Shown here piece after piece: positions 12,493 through 12,805 of a DNA stretch of 12,805 bases. A program made the position numbers and the translations under genes. This DNA is from CAZYTO01 sp964650405 (lineage in GTDB: Bacteria; Acidobacteriota; Thermoanaerobaculia; Gp7-AA8), in assembly GCA_964650405.1 (NCBI GenBank), contig CAZYTO010000164.1, forward strand, positions 1 through 12,805, in the 5' to 3' direction. The notes beneath the pieces are model-generated. The model was given only the letters and a program-made list of their open reading frames with translations, did no database searches and was not told the DNA's origin. The stretch's first letter is position 1, and each line of letters opens with the position of its first letter.

Positions 12493-12805
12493 TCGACGGA
12501 CTGGGCGCGCTCACGGAGGATACGCTCATCTGGAACAGTTGATAGAGCAGACTGAATGCCTTCTGGTTCCACTGATAGCCGGCCTGCGGCTGGACCGCAT
12601 AGTAGTGGCCGCGGAGGTGAATGCTCACGGGGGCATCCCGCCGCGGTTCCGAGCTCTCCGCGATCTCCAACGCGCTCCTCGGGTTCTCGGTGATCGCCGG
12701 CGTGCGCGGATCGGGGGTCACATCGAACTCCGGTTCTTCTCCGATCCCGCGCCCGATGAACGTCAGCACCTCGTGGAAGCTGCGCAGCCGCAGCCGTCCG
12801 TGAAT
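12476..12805 (-). CDS. Hypothetical protein, C-terminal 109 residues (5' end outside window)
   Basis: An open frame from the window edge to the TAG at 12476. I do not recognise the family. The visible part begins HGRLRLRSFHEVLTFIGRGI, passes through a Pro/Glu-rich linker (EPEFDVTPDPRTPAITENP), and ends in a compact domain with HLRGHYYAV, QWNQKAFSLLYQLFQMSV and a final PSITIAK. Codon use looks coding throughout, with GC-rich third positions. The residues HLRGHYYAV and the FSLLYQLFQ helix suggest a folded module. The gene is convergent with the ndh fusion gene. Confidence 0.72.
   Translation of the reverse strand: MHGRLRLRSFHEVLTFIGRGIGEEPEFDVTPDPRTPAITENPRSALEIAESSEPRRDAPVSIHLRGHYYAVQPQAGYQWNQKAFSLLYQLFQMSVSSVSAPSPSITIAK

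Overview
The window looks like a high-GC chromosomal segment from a member of the Acidobacteriota. This is an inference from an Oar-type TonB-dependent receptor with a carboxypeptidase-regulatory N-terminal domain, a 7-bp tandem repeat of the GGTRCCR type, and the general gene style. Two runs of exactly 10 N show that it is a scaffold made of three contigs, probably metagenomic or draft.

Layout. Positions 1-2539 (minus) hold most of a TonB-dependent outer-membrane receptor, cut by the window edge. A divergent gltP-like proton/glutamate symporter follows (2689-4107, plus). It has a TATACT box so close to its ATG that the message may be leaderless, and it ends in a strong hairpin. Next come a small putative lipoprotein (4212-4658), a ten-copy heptanucleotide repeat (4734-4803) and a complete tRNA-Gly(CCC) gene (4917-4992).

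The centre of the window (4993-9166) is best read as a small genomic island inserted in the 3' end of tRNA-Gly. The last 47 bases of the tRNA, including CCA, are repeated at 9167-9213 with 45/47 identity, the usual attL/attR footprint of a tyrosine integrase. No integrase gene is visible. The cargo is a small unknown minus-strand ORF, a radC-like gene split by an assembly gap, a Cro/LexA-like (XRE-S24) repressor, and, divergent from the repressor, a tight two-gene operon. The operon encodes an ABC/SMC-like AAA ATPase and a 192-residue protein with an HNH-like core that has lost its usual zinc cysteines. This ATPase + HNH pair has the layout of Septu (PtuA/PtuB) anti-phage defence. A perfect inverted repeat lies between the repressor and the operon and is a candidate operator. 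Sequence on both sides of each N gap is a diverged copy of the other side, so both gaps look like unmerged contig overlaps and the true island is about 3.9 kb.

Right of the island are a secreted Delta-60-repeat protein (9263-10648), a type II NADH dehydrogenase fused to a C-terminal cyclic-nucleotide-binding domain (10706-12313), a possible remnant of a VOC/glyoxalase-fold gene (12361-12492), and the C-terminal end of an unrecognised minus-strand gene running out of the window (12476-12805). The outer genes look like ordinary chromosomal metabolism and transport. The island is the accessory part and holds the most interesting candidate system.
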